Origin: Setophaga petechia
Taxonomy: Eukaryota; Chordata; Aves; Passeriformes; Parulidae
Direction of reading: 5' to 3'
Assembly (NCBI GenBank): GCA_024362935.1
Contig: JANCRA010000007.1
Coordinates: 18,153,003-18,217,002, forward strand
DNA length: 64,000 nt
A model generated the notes under the pieces. That model saw only the letters and a list, made by a program, of their open reading frames with translations, was not told where the DNA came from and searched no databases. The stretch's first letter is position 1. Each line of letters opens with the position of its first letter. Position numbers and translations under genes: made by a program. Below, in pieces: positions 48,780-61,600 of this stretch.

Positions 48780-51700
48780 GGGGCTCCCGAGGGGTGAGGG
48801 ATGTCAGGAGCCCCGCTCCCCTTCCCCAGCTGGATGTGGGTTGCGGCGGGGGAAGAAGGGGATTCAGCATGAAACATCTGCTCTGTACCGGGGATCTGTC
48901 TGGGGCGCAATCTACACGTGCGTGCGCGTATAGAAATCACACATTCCTGCGAAGAAAAGCAGCCCACATCGTACGTCCGGATAGTCATCACGATAGTTCA
49001 TCACGATATGCGCAAATAGTTTGGAAACTGTTGGCTGTAACACTTTTAAAAAATCCTGTCTGTTGTCCCCAGAAAACAGTGCCTTCAGCAGAGGATGGAA
49101 GGAAAAAGTAGTAGCTCGGTTTGCCCTCAGCTATTTTCCTTAACAACCTTCCTGCTAGCCAGTAATGCCAGCAATATCCAGCCTCTATCCAAAATCCAAG
49201 CTCTATCCGAAATTCAAACTCTATCCCACAGAGACCTTCACCATTAAAAGTGAAAACCGGGGCTCTTACAAATCAAACCCTTTTGGTGGCAGAGCCCGGA
49301 GGCAGCTCTCCTAACTCCACCGTGTGGTCACCGTGCCAGGTACCTCAGTCACTTAGCACCAAGGCTTAGGATACCCTAATGCCATCACCCCGGCCAGGAC
49401 TTCTTGTAGCTCCTTCCCCTACTCAATAGTGCATCCCGTGTTCAGTTTCTGTCCCCTGCTGACACATGAGTCATTTTGGGAGTGGAGCAGGGACGTGAAA
49501 AGCCAAAAGTGTGCCCATATCCTCTGACATATATCCTGTCTGGAGCCCTCCTGCAGTGATGGAGCTGACCACACGAGGTGCAGACAGACAACCAAGATCT
49601 TGCAGAGTCCATCCCTGGGCTGATCCTGCTCAGACTTATCGTGACTTATTCAGTGGCAGCTGTCAAGAGTGAGTTGCATTGTAATCTCTGGAAGGGAAAA
49701 GTGACAATGAAAAATAACAGTAGCCTATTTGTTCTCCAGATTAGGAGGTGTCCAGCAAAGGGGAAAAGTGCCTGCTTTTTCATTTCACAATGATGGATGA
49801 AGAGGTCTGTGAGGACTATGTGTTTAAATTTGATATTAGGACCTTGAGTCATGCCTGCCTTTTGAGACACAATATCTAAGCAGAGAGCCCAAATCAGAAG
49901 ATGCTCCTGGATGGTGAAAGCGGACATGAGTCAGGGAGGGACTTTCAACCATCTCTTTTGAGACTCTCCATTAAATGTTTGGTTAACAACACTGAGGAGA
50001 AATTATGTTTAAATTAAATAATCTACCTATTTTCTATGTGAGTGCTGAAAGAATTACAAACTGAGCTAAAAACTACCCCTAGGAAACCTGACTCCTGCTA
50101 TCTCCAAAAGAAAACCAGAAAATAAATAATTTTTTTAAAAAAATAAGGTGGTACTCGATCATTTTTAAAAGGTACTTTCCAGCTCATAACACATGGGGAA
50201 AATAATCTCAATGTTATGAAGCAGGGGCAGACCTGGAATTGCCACTGGTGGATGACAGTGAGTCTTTGGGGAATTCAAGGTTTGCAGTTTTGCAGATACT
50301 CAGACCCACCAGAGCCCTTCCCTTTTCCACAGGTTTCTTTCCTCAGACATGGAGTACAACTATGAGGCATAGTTATACAGGGCAGTTAGACTTTTACCAT
50401 CTAAAATCGAGAACACATTTGGCTGCTCCCTCACAACATGAATAAGTTTTCTGCATGTTCCCCTGCCCAGTTAGCTTGGGAGGTGACCATCACAATTTTT
50501 TTTTTTTTTGCATAGAGGGAAAGATGGATCTTACTGTTGTTGGGACTGTGCTCACCTGGCAGGTTTCAATTGTTCTGTGCCAAGGACAGTCCTGAGAAAT
50601 GCCCTGTACAGCTTGGCCAACTTATCCAGCTGCCATTTTCGTCACCTTTGCAACACGTTCATGCTCCTGAATGTGGCCATGAGGTTCAGGCATTGACACC
50701 TTGGTGAGGAAGTGGAGAGTGTGCAGTGTGGTTTGCTTCTCCAGTGCTTGGGCTGCTGCTGATTTGGCCTTGCTGTCAAAAAGCTTTTTGGCCCTATGTG
50801 GGCTAGAGGCTTGGCCATGCTGTGCCAGCCAGGCTCCCTCCTGTGGAGAGCTGCTGGCCGTCCCAGTGGCCTGCAGTCTGCACACCCCTGGCCCACCACC
50901 CAGTTCTGCCCATCTGAGTCCCAGCTCTGCTGCTAAAAGGCCTGAGACCAAAGGGGGATCACTGGGCAGCCCAGGTGGGAAAACAGGCATGTTTATATAA
51001 ACACAGCAATATAGCTTAAATTAGGCTTTTCCATTCTAGTTTGTATCTCTCCAGATAGGTTTTTCCCTCCTTCCAGGGAGAACTTCCCAGCTGAGCCTTC
51101 AGCAGAATTACATTGCTCATGGTGTACACCAACACTGCTTCATGAAGATTTGGCTTCAGCCATCGTCCTCAGGAAACTGATTCAATTTTTCTGCATCTGG
51201 TGACTGCTGCCCAGGGTCACAGTCTTTCATAAAAGAGCTGATGCAATGCCAGGGCCATGGTGCATGGCAGCAATGAGCAGAGCCATGTCATGGGCAGCAT
51301 AGGCCATGAACTTCAGCACCGGCTTTCTTTAGAAATACATGGTCTAATGCAAGGCTGTTTCCACATTCCTAAGACCTCCACACAGATTCACAACTCAGCT
51401 GAAGCACTGGGCTAGTGAAAAATTCTTGCAGAATTCTTTTTGTCAGAGGGTCTCACAGTTTTCATTGTTTTTCATCCCCAACTGGGGACAACGAGGCACG
51501 AACGAGCAGTGAGGTTTGCCACAAGACAGTATCAGTGAGCAGACACTTTAAGAGAAAGAAATGTCACATTCCAGTCCTGGGATGCACTAACCACCCTGGT
51601 TTTGCTACCACAGTGCCAGAATGCAGATAAAAACATCAAAACTAAGCTAAGGTACTTTTACCATAACACATTCCTTCCTAGTCTCTCCTAAAAAAAGAAA

Positions 51701-53640
51701 TCTTTTCCATTTAGCAGTAAGTTTTGCAAGGGGATTTCATCTGGTGTTGACATCCTGGAAATTTTATTGGATCTCCTCAGTTACCCCCCCAAAACTGTTG
51801 AAAAAGCTATGTACTCAAAAATGCTTGCTGCAAGGGGTTTGCAAGGTTTGTTTAATGTTTTTTGTTTATTTATCTTCTTTAACAACATTTCCTGTCTCCA
51901 CTTTGTCTTCTATTTCACAGCTGGAAGTTGAAACAAGAAGAGGGGACTCAAGTAATGAGGGAATAAACTGAAAACTGGGGAAAGAAATGAACCCTATGCC
52001 AAAAAGAAAGCCTTGCAAAAATTGATTTTTCTGAAGAAGTATGAAGCAATTCCAGCTTTAGAGCTTTTTCTGGAGATAGGAGAATCATGCTGTGGGTGTG
52101 GGTGCTGCGGGTGCTCCATTCAAAGGGCACTGCCGCGGTGGCTTTCCATCCTTTCACCAATGCTTTCTCTCCTCCTTACCCTCATAAAGAATCTGCTTTT
52201 CAAAGGTGTTGAGCCCATTTTGCAGAGCAGATGAACACTGGCATTGTTCACCACTGCTGCCAGCAGTCTCTTAGGTTACTGGTGTCTCTGGTTTTGACAA
52301 GTTGACTTTTGGGCACATTATGTGTTGCAGAGAAATAGGGTAGGGGACCATGGCTTCAGAACGAGTTGGGACAGGACTTGGTTCAATCTACAAGAGTTCA
52401 GAGTTAATGCCTGCTTGAAGGATGATGGCAGCTGCAGGTCTTTCAGGGTTGTGTGTTTCAGGAGTTCAGGTGCCAGGGATCAGATGCCAGCTCGTGGGAT
52501 CACCACCCTTATTTGATGTTGTTTTCTCCCCATGCTTTCTTTTGGAAGGTGATGATTCTTTGTTGTATTTTCACACACTCTTCCTTGTCCAGGAGAGGTA
52601 GCAAATGGCTTTCATATTTGAAATGGAAAGCTAAGAATTGTTTAGTCACCTGGCTTCAGACACAGTGACTTGAGGAGTTTGGTGTCATTGCATTTAGCAA
52701 AAGTGCTATTTATGTTTACAAGAACTGGCGGCATCCTGGTCACTTGCTTGCTTTCTGTCATGTTCCCCCCACCACACACACACCTTAAAACATCAACTGT
52801 TGCTCTATAAATTTCAATGGTTTCCACAAATTCCTGAGGATCCCCTGCTCCATCCTCACTCTTCAAGCATGGCTAAGCTCAGTATGGATTACCTGGGCTC
52901 CTCAGGTGGGAGCACCCAGAAGAGTATCAATGGCCAAACCCCCAGCTGCCTTTGGAAAGGCGAGGGCTGGAAGAAGAAGCTGATGCTTACCGGCCACCCA
53001 GCTGATGCTGAGTGGGAAATATGAGGTTAAAGGGAGTCAATAAAGTAGCTGAAATCAGTCCTGTGTAATTGCCAAGGTTAGAAGGGAATGCAAATGTAAC
53101 TGGGGTGATGGCCATGGCTTCAGGCTATGGCCAGGATGGCTAAATTCCCTGTCATTGATGAGAGAATAAGCTGTCAAGATAATCTTATCAGCATCAAGAA
53201 TTAGGCTGACGGCATGCTGATGACTGGGATAGGGTGCTTATCTCTGCACTTTGCTCCATCCCTTGCGGTCTGACTCGGTGCCACACACCCTGCCCACCCT
53301 CCTCCCCTCCTGTTACCCCAAACAGGCTTTGCTCCCAGTTCTCGGGCTGCCAGCAGCAAGAACCCAGCCGGTATTGTCTAAACAGGGCCATACAATGGGC
53401 AGCATTGTTGATACTGGATTTTTGCCCTCATTGAAGATGACCTCACAGCCCACCCCTTGGCCACTTCAGCCAGCCCCTCGGGACTGTGAGGCTGTCTTTT
53501 GAACTCGGGTAAATAAATTGGGAGAGGAGGGGGAGAAAGGGATGGGGACCAGAGGAACACAGCGGTCTTTGTGTTGCCACCCTCTCTTCAGCACTGGTGC
53601 TCTCTGGTGTCCTTCTACCCACATCAGATATGGCAGGCCA
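48780..53640. other. SCD-PKD2L1 intergenic, left part
   Basis: No exon or known repeat family is recognised beyond the 18-bp tandem units and a T run near 50496-50510. All open frames are short and unrelated to proteins I know. Confidence 0.6.
49180..49227 (+). repeat. Three imperfect 18-19-bp tandem units
   Basis: CTCTATCC followed by AAAATCCAA or GAAATTCAA recurs at 49183, 49201 and 49219. Confidence 0.85.
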
Positions 53641-54110
53641 GGTGCCAAGGAGCCGCATGCCGAGCGCCCATCCCCGCCCGGCGCTCCCCGGGCAGCGGCA
53701 CCTCTGCACTTCTGCAGCCTCCCTTCCTCGGGTGGCAGCGTGCTCGGCTCATCTCGGCTGGCCTGTCTCCTCCTCCGGGCCTTCCGTGCCTTCTTCAGCA
53801 CATCTGCAGCCTACATCTCCTGCCCCTCTCTTCAGGCTGCGACCGTCCTCCTTAGGAACCCCATTTCCTGCTGCCAGCACCGTGGGAGTGCCGAGCAGGG
53901 ATCTGCAGGAATGCCACCTCCTGGTGGCAGATCTGGCCCAGCTGAGGTGGCGGGGGCAGTGCCGCAGTGTCCCGTGCTCCGTGCGGTCAGCCCGGCTCGG
54001 ATGCACCTCACACGCCCGCGACACCCACTTGCGTCTGCGGGCGGATCTCCACCCGTGTGGGGAGAGCCGTGATGCTGCGTGGCTGTGAGCGTGAGCCCTG
54101 GGGACACATT
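53640..54110. other. GC-rich patch with moderate CpG density
   Basis: GC- and CpG-enriched relative to flanks. Overlapping frames on both strands (up to 184 codons) look compositional. No family recognised. It could be a weak CpG island or an enhancer. Confidence 0.45.
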
Positions 54111-54977
54111 GCCACATAGTCAGCACTGGGGGAAATTGCAGCACCGGGGAATGGCGAGGGCGCATCCAAGGTCAGTTTGCAGCTGCCTCTTGTGCAGAGC
54201 ACAGTGTCCCATGCCACTGTTTATCCTGTTTGTGTGCGTGCTCTGCATCATTGCCATCTACCCTGTCTCCTTGCTGCAACAGCAGCCTGACCTTTGATGA
54301 CTGTCCCAACATTTAGGAGAACAAAAATAGTTTACCAAAGTTAAAAATAACCTGGGGTCTAAAGATCTGGGAGACCTCTCCCTTAGATATTTGCCGGCTG
54401 AATCTCAGAAATTCATTTTTATCCTGGAGAGGTTTCTGATAGACTCCTGTTAGGGGAAGCAGGCATACCCTGGCAGGGAGTGGGGTTGCCCTGAGAATGT
54501 GCTTTGATAAGAAGCAGGAAGAACAAAGGAGAAACTTGCTGGACACTCAACCTAATCCTCCCTACTCTGGGCTTATCAATGGCACACAGATGAAAACCTC
54601 AAAGATGGGGTGTGCCTCTCCTTGTCTGCTGCTTCCAACTTTTTCTACATCAGATAAAATATTGCTTTTAAAGTGAATGTTTTATTTCCTCTTGGACACC
54701 AGCACTAGAGCAGAGAGCTTTGTACTCCTCCAGAAGCCAGCATTACTTTTCCTCTTTTTACTCTCTTCTTATTCCAGTGAAGAACTATATACTGTCAAGA
54801 GCATTTTATTGGTTTTGGGAATTTTTTTTTTGCTCCTGTCTTTGTCTACATCCATTTGCAACTGAAAATCCTTCAGGATTCCCCTCTGAGCAGAGTGCCG
54901 CCCCACCATGGTGCATAGGCTGCAGCAGTGTGCATGGCTGGCCCAGTAAAGGACATTTTGAGTTCTTAAGGAGAATT

Positions 54978-55036
54978 ATCCTACAAGCTGTTATGTTTCT
55001 GCACAGCAAAAGATCCTACAAGCTGTTAGGTTTCTG
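54978..55036 (+). repeat. Local duplication, 35-bp period
   Basis: ATCCTACAAGCTGTTATGTT at 54978 recurs at 55013 with one T-to-G change; the match spans 23 of 24 bases. Confidence 0.9.
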
Positions 55037-57809
55037 GCCAGGAACATTTTTAGGTTTCCTTGCTTGCTCCTTTACTTGCCTGCCTGGTTTTGCTGCCTTT
55101 TCAGGTCTTTAGAGAACTTGTCTACCCTGTCTCCTCTAAAGAATGGAGCTGAAAATACTCTTGCCTTTCCATGTCTACCTCCTCACTTAAAGTAAAGGGC
55201 TGCAGACTTCTGGGTTCCTGTTGGTTTTGGTGGGTAAAAATGTCCCATATTAACCTGGTGTTTGTGTCTGGAGTGTTAACAGAGAGAAAGTTCTGTTGCA
55301 AGTGTAAAAGAAACCCTGAGCAGGTAACACTGAGGGGACCCTGCAGCCTGAGCAGATGACAATCTGCTTGTAGCTACTTCTGCTCCCTTTTTAAAGCATC
55401 CTCATTTTGTCTCTAAAATCTTGTGACGGTACTAATGCAGCAATCTCATTCAAAGTGTTAGTCTACAAAGGCTTCTTACAAAGTCTGGTCCTCATGGCAC
55501 TGGAGAGGTGAGCAGATGATTGATCACCACACACATTCACACATTCACACAGCAGGCATTTGGTATGTTTTGGAAGGTGGTTTCCTTTGTCTGTGTTTGA
55601 GAGGATTATGTTTGCAGAGGATTCAGATATAAACTTCAAGAACAACTAGTGTTGAAAATTACTTCAATTTTCTCTAATTGATAATGCCTGCTGATTTTAT
55701 TCCTGATTCTTCAAGAAAAGAAAGCAAGGTAAGGGTGAAGTAGCAGAATTTTATTACTTTTGGTATAGAGTTACATGACATTATCACCACTGTTCTTATC
55801 CTCCTAATTTTACCAAGATGAAGATGGTTGTAGAGGTTTTGGGAAACTGGGCTAAGAGCCCCCACTTTTGGGCTGATGGAACAACTCTGGGATCCATAGG
55901 TGTAGTACAGCTACTTTGAATTCCCCTGCTGATACACGTGAAGAAAGGCAAACCAAACTTCTTCCTCCTGTAGACTGTACTGGACTAAGAAGAGTAGAAA
56001 ATATGTTGGAGGTAACTCTGCTTAGATTTCCAATAAGATCTTGGCAAATGGGATACACAGACTGAACGAAACAATAGGGTGCAATTCACTAGACAAGTAC
56101 AAAGCTCTGGTTTGAGGTGAAGAGTCAACTATCCCAACCTGCTCTCTGAAGGTAACTTGGTGAGACAGCAGCTCTGCAGATAGGAGTCTGTGGACAGCAG
56201 TGAAGTGTGTGCTCACAGTGACACACTACTGTAGGGTGAAGTGTAGGTGTACAAACAGTGGCATACGACAGACACAGGGAGCGACTGTCTGGTTCTGCTT
56301 GGCACTGGGGAAACCCAAGGCCTGAGGGATTTCTTTGTTTGTCCACTGTGTCAGTTTGCTTTTTAAATAGCCTGCTGCCTTGGTGGTGTGCCTTGGGAAT
56401 AACAACTCTGAAAAAGGATTTGCATGTAAAGATTAGCAGCTCTAAGACTTGAAGAGCCTCCCTGAAAAGTAAAATAATACAGAGGAGAATCCAGACAGAA
56501 TTGCTGCCTGATACTCTAGGACCCCAGCTAGCATGCCTGAATGCTGAGATAGAATGAGTCTAGAAAGCACTGGAACACAGACAGGAGCTAACTGGTATGC
56601 AGACACACAATGTTGCCAGAGACTGGTTTGGCCCCAACTCCTTCTTCACCTCCTCTTTCTTAATCACTCAAGTATATCCTTTAAAAAACTAGCTCAATCA
56701 GGTGATGGGCTCATCCCTGGATAGCAATCACATGCAGCACCTAATCCCAAAACTGATGACAGACTCTTGGTGTTCAAACGGCCACCTAAGCCTTTCCCAT
56801 CTTGTCTTTCTACCTATAAAATATAAACTTCATGCATTATTTGGAATTACATGATGAGGAATAAGGAAAGAAAAATATGTATTGTGCAGCATGGGACTGT
56901 GCAAGTTGAATGGATATAACTGCATTGCAGACAAATGATTTTCATCTAAACAATGATTTGGTTACAGAAAACCAGAGAATCATTTGCAGCTCCTGAGGAA
57001 TCTGCTTCTCTGGTCTCTATCCAGGACTTGGCCAGCATCTTTCCCCAGAAGAACAGTGGAGTGAGCTCGGGATGTGCTGAGGTAAAGCTAGAGCAGCTCT
57101 TTAGTGGCTAGAGGATTCCTGTCTTGGTTTCCAAAGATTTCAGAATTCCTTCTTTTGCATTTCCTCCCTGGGGCTCGCAGCTGGATCTCAGGAGGTGTCA
57201 GGCCTTCAGATGCAGAGACCCTGTCCTCCTTCTGGTGCTGCTGGATGTATCACAAACATTTCTTTCCCCCCTGGGAACAGGGTATCTCCTCTTCAGCATG
57301 TGTTAATGTGAGCCTTAGCCATAGATCATGGGAAAGACAACATCAAAATGTCAACTGCTGACACTTGACAGCTGCTAGAGGAGGGGGAGCGGGATACTAC
57401 TGCAGCAGGTATCAGAGATGCCTGATGTTTTTCCCTGGATGACCCTGATTGCAGTATCTTTTATTGCTAAAGTTTGCTCCAGGCATGACAGGAACAGGCA
57501 GGGTGAGTTTCCCGTCCAGGAGTGAGTTACATGACAGTTAACCAGTGCTGAGGATTTAGGTTTGAACTGCTAATCCAGTTTTATACCTCCAGCCCCACCC
57601 TTTGGACTTTTCCTAAATTATTCCACATGGGATATTGGCATTGCCTGCCCCTGACAGAGGCCCAGAGAGGTGGAAGTATTCCTAAAGTCAACATGCAATG
57701 ATTAAACTGCAAAGAGCCTGGCAACTTTCAGCAGATGCCTGCCGTATGTCCTCCATAGCAAGTGTCTGCCACTCGTGCTGTAGCTTGTGCATGATCTGTG
57801 CATGATTTG

Positions 57810-57837
57810 TACTGATCTGTGCATACACAGATCAGTA
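57810..57837. repeat. Perfect 12-bp inverted repeat (hairpin) with 4-nt loop
   Basis: TACTGATCTGTG, loop CATA, then CACAGATCAGTA. It is preceded by two related GTGCATGAT units at 57787-57807. The stem is too short for a microRNA precursor. Confidence 0.95.
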
Positions 57838-58455
57838 ATCAGCTAAAGAAAGTTTCCCAGGTGGAATAAATTGCACTCCCTTCATCAAAAACACCTGCAC
57901 TGTTCCTCAGGTGGGATTGGTTGATAGCGAGCGCTCTGCTGAGCATTTAAAGAAGCCTGGCTGCCTTGCTCCTGGCTGTAGGATATTGCTGCTGCTTTGT
58001 CCTGGCGAGGACAGGCTGGGTCTTGTTGAGGCTGTGCTGGCTCTGCCCATGTGGTTCTTGTTAAGCGGGGTGACAGGTAGTAATTGACTGAGTTTGATAA
58101 AGGACAAGCCCAGTGTGGTATGGAAGGTGAGTGCTGGTGGGACTGGGGTTTCAAGCGCTTGTGGCTGCTGGGGAATGCGGTTCCGGGCAGAAGAGCCACC
58201 TGAGGAGGGGGCAATGCCAGCAGAGGGGACCGGCGGAACGAAGGGCACAAGGCGGGCGTGTCCCGGGGCTGCGCTGCGCTGTCTGCCCCGGGGGAGCTGT
58301 GGCACCAGGACAGCGGGGTCGGTGCGTGCGGCCACCGCCGCGCCGGGAAGGCAGCGGGCACCGGGCCCTGGAGAGAGAGCGCGCCGGGGACACTCGAGGG
58401 GCCGCGGGGCGCTGGGGGCAGCAGCACGGAAACCGGCGGCGCCCGCGGAGCGCTG

Positions 58456-58469
58456 CCGCCACCTGGCGG
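58456..58469 (-). promoter_or_regulatory. CTCF-like motif
   Basis: CCGCCACCTGGCGG matches the reversed CTCF core (consensus about CYGCCACCTNGTGG) at all key positions. It lies within the CpG island separating SCD from PKD2L1. Confidence 0.6.
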
Positions 58470-58578
58470 TCGGGCCGGGCGGAGCGAGCGGGGCCCGGCC
58501 CGGCCCGTTCGCTCCCGCGGAGCTGCGGCGGCGGCAGGAGCGGGAGGCTGCGCGGGCATCCTCGGAGTATCCCGCGGC

Positions 58579-58587
58579 GCTCACCTG
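58579..58587 (-). other. Consensus 5' splice site at CpG-island edge
   Basis: CAG|GTGAGC on the minus strand, exon side above 58585. It sits where a CpG-island first exon could end. No transcript is known from sequence alone. Confidence 0.35.
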
Positions 58588-58609
58588 AAGAATTTCGCCC
58601 CAGCTGAGA

Positions 58610-61600
58610 CGGGCACACCTTTCTGAGGTGGGCTGGACTGCCATCGCTGAGAGACTTGAGCGCCATTCTCGTGGGATTCCTCCAAAAAGGCAGAAAAGAT
58701 AAGCTCGCTTGCAGCATCACTGTTCCAAGCAGGGCAGCCCTGTGCCAGTTTGTAGCCATGTGCTAAGCACTGCCCAGCAAACCTCGTCACAATAGTGAAT
58801 TTAAGTGCTTTACTGAACCCATAAGCATGCAACTGAGGAGTAAATGAAAAGCACTGAAGCATAAATAATAGCTAATGAAACCAAACAATATTTCAGTGCA
58901 AGATTTACTGTGAATGAACTGCAAAAATCCACAGGCATTACCTACGCTTCAGGGATTAAACACTTTAAAAAGTGCTGGTGCATCTAAAAGTGGGAACACC
59001 AGCAGGCATGCAAATTCTGGAAGACAGAAACAATTCCATAACAGACACCTTTTTACTCATCTCCCATTATATGAATTAAGGTATTCCATCAGAAAGCTGG
59101 ATGTAGTACTGTCATTCTCCATCACGCTTGCTTCTGTTAACAAAGCTGACGGCAACAACAATCTCATCTCTCATATCTGATGCATCCTGCTATTTTTTAA
59201 CCCGATGTGTTAATGCAACATGTATTAATGCAACATTCTCCAAAAACCAAGCATTCAGGAATCAGCATTCCTTCTTCTCATTGCACTTATTCAACACAAG
59301 CTTGCAGCCTGCTGTGTTCTCAGGGATATTATACAGAGACTCTCTTGCATCTGGTAGGTAGCTGGATTGGGGAAGAAATCTTTGGTCTTGCTTTGTCTTT
59401 GCAGGGACAGTGGCAGGTGTTTGTTTGTGATATGCCATGGACACAGACAGTGTGTGTCCCTCTTCTTGCTGGCTGTGATAAATCTGGGTAACAGTAGCAG
59501 CCTGTATCCAAACACCTGGTGCTGATAGCAGCCCAGCTTATGAGAAGTGACTCCTTGAGCCCCTTGATGGAAGTTTCCTGACTTGTGACAAGTGTGGGTC
59601 ACCTCTGGGCGTAAACTGTGGGTTGGTTGCCACCCAGAGCGGGTTTCATTGCACGGGAGGAAATACCTCTTGTTTTGAAGCTGGTCCTCCTGAGGCGCTT
59701 CTGTTTTTGAGGTGTGGCGCTCAGCTGGGCGTTCATCACTGCCCACGGTGTGTCAAGCACAGACTTTCTCCCGGCAGTGCCAGTTGGCCCAGACAGCTCC
59801 TGGGAGCACAGAGCGTGTCTGCTGCACGTGTGTGGGTAACATGCCCACACATGGACCTGCACAGCTGCACAGATCGCAGCGACGTCTCAAAAAAACAACA
59901 CCCTGCAGAGGGACAGTAAATGTTCTTCGGATTCAAAGTTGTTTTTAGAGATCAAGAAAATTTAGTTCTGTGTTCTAAAAAGAGGAAAATTCAACATTAT
60001 CTTGTAAAGAACCTGATAACTTCATCCTATACCTGCTTCTTTCTGCTCAGGTGGAGTTGCACATGCACAGTCCCTGTGAATTTGCAGCCAGCCAGTGAAG
60101 TCCCCGCTGAAGGCCACTGCATGGGTACATGCATGTAAGAGAGCTCTCCAATGTGTTAGGAAATATGTGTTAGTACATATGTCTTTGTACAGGTGTTTAT
60201 GAAAACTTACTGCTAAGTTGTACATCATGGTAACAATTTTTTATAGATCAATTTCAACCTGTCCTGAGCTAAAATGTCCTTCACTCTCTCTTCACCTTTT
60301 CTTCCTCAGGCAGATTTATCTTGACAGATTGGAGACATGTAGGGCTGCTTACTCAAACAATTCTTATAGCTTGATCTGCAGAAAGCACCTTTTGTGCTGG
60401 TTCCTCAACAAGTTTCTCATGAGATGGCTGGATTCCCTAGCCTCTGAACATAACTAGAATAAGAAAGACATTAAAATGTAGATAAAATCCACCTGTTTGA
60501 TGCAGAAAAAGAGATCAACAGAGAAGACTTCGTTTAAATGAAAAGTAACGAGAACACATGAACATTAATACACTGTGCTGGGAAATTTTCAAATGTCTCA
60601 TAAACAGTTTACTCAACACCAAGGTACTGTGCTTGGAAGTCTAGTTTTTTATTTCTGATGTTTAACAGTTGATTAGTGCTATCACCACCACTTTCCCTTT
60701 CCCTATTCCTGATGCAATCCATGGAGATAACAACTATCTCTAGCTCTGTTTATGTTGCCTGGAAGTGGGAACCAAATGCTTGAGTTGATGAGAACCTGCT
60801 GAAAATGGATTATTGCCAAGAGAATTAACATAGCACCCTAAGTAAGAAAACAGGAACTTGGATATTGAATTGTTTATGCATGGTTGTGTCTCTTTGTTTG
60901 TTTTAGTTGCAGTGAAGAGTGACCATAGAATACTGTGTACTGCTAAACTTATATACAAGATTTCTCAAGGCGTCTGTAAATCTTTAAACCTCAATGATGA
61001 TGATTAAGCTCCTGGATGAAAATTAAAAGTATTGTTCAAAATCTGCCGAAACTGATTCTGTTATAGAGCTGGACACTTCTGTCCTAGTCCTCTACCAGCT
61101 CTATTCAGCACAGAAATTTGATCTGTAACTGTTGTCTCAGCATCACCTCTAGCTGGTGAAAACGTTCCCACCATGCAGGGCCACTTCAACAGAGGCTGGT
61201 GAGCTCCGGGACAGTCTGACCTCTTGGGTCTGGTGAGCAGATTTGCCTTCAGTCCCAACAAGTGACTGCTCTTATTAACTGATAGGACTTTTTTCTAACC
61301 ATGACATCTAACACTTTGTAGTTCTAATTCAATGTTTGAGAGTGCTTTTGGGGGGGGGAATTTATGAACTCTTTGGTGTTCTCTCCTCTTTAAACAGAGG
61401 AATTAAGTGTGGGATATTGTTTAAAGGTCTCTGTTCTTGACACAGTGACAGAAAAACTTCAGTGTCTGTAGCACATTGTCTTATTCTAACATGCTGAATC
61501 CTATAGTGATAGTGGTTTCTGGTTTTAGAAACAGTCTTCCCTGGGTATCTCTGAAAGGTTTCCTCTAGGCCTGCTGAAAAATGGATTTCAACAAAGAAGG

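Larger units (their letters stand above)
54110..58150. other. SCD-PKD2L1 intergenic, middle part
   Basis: Unique-looking AT-leaning sequence. It contains the 35-bp-period duplication and the 57.8-kb hairpin. No coding signal is seen. Confidence 0.6.
58150..58610. promoter_or_regulatory. CpG island between SCD and PKD2L1
   Basis: Very GC-rich, CpG-dense stretch, sharply bounded on both sides. It holds a CTCF-like motif at 58456-58469. At its right edge a consensus donor (CAG|GTGAGC, minus strand) lies at 58586-58579. Long frames exist on both strands but none resembles a protein. It may be a promoter of a non-coding transcript or an insulator. Confidence 0.75.

Noticed and set aside
48102..49111. 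Frames of 174-262 codons around the SCD promoter
   Set aside because: They run through the poly-pyrimidine tract and CpG island, with Phe or Lys homopolymers. The true coding content here is only the nine-codon SCD exon 1.
53466..54165. Several 110-184-codon frames on both strands at 53.5-54.2 kb
   Set aside because: Compositional, mutually overlapping, no recognisable protein.
57885..58644. Long minus-strand frames (224 and 245 codons) over the 58-kb CpG island
   Set aside because: Pro/Ala/Arg/Ser-rich in every frame on both strands, as expected when CpG-rich DNA lacks stop codons. No domain or family resemblance.
60920..60935. CATAGAAT, possible CR1 3' end
   Set aside because: A single copy only; CR1 ends show repeated ATTCTATG units and no CR1 body adjoins.
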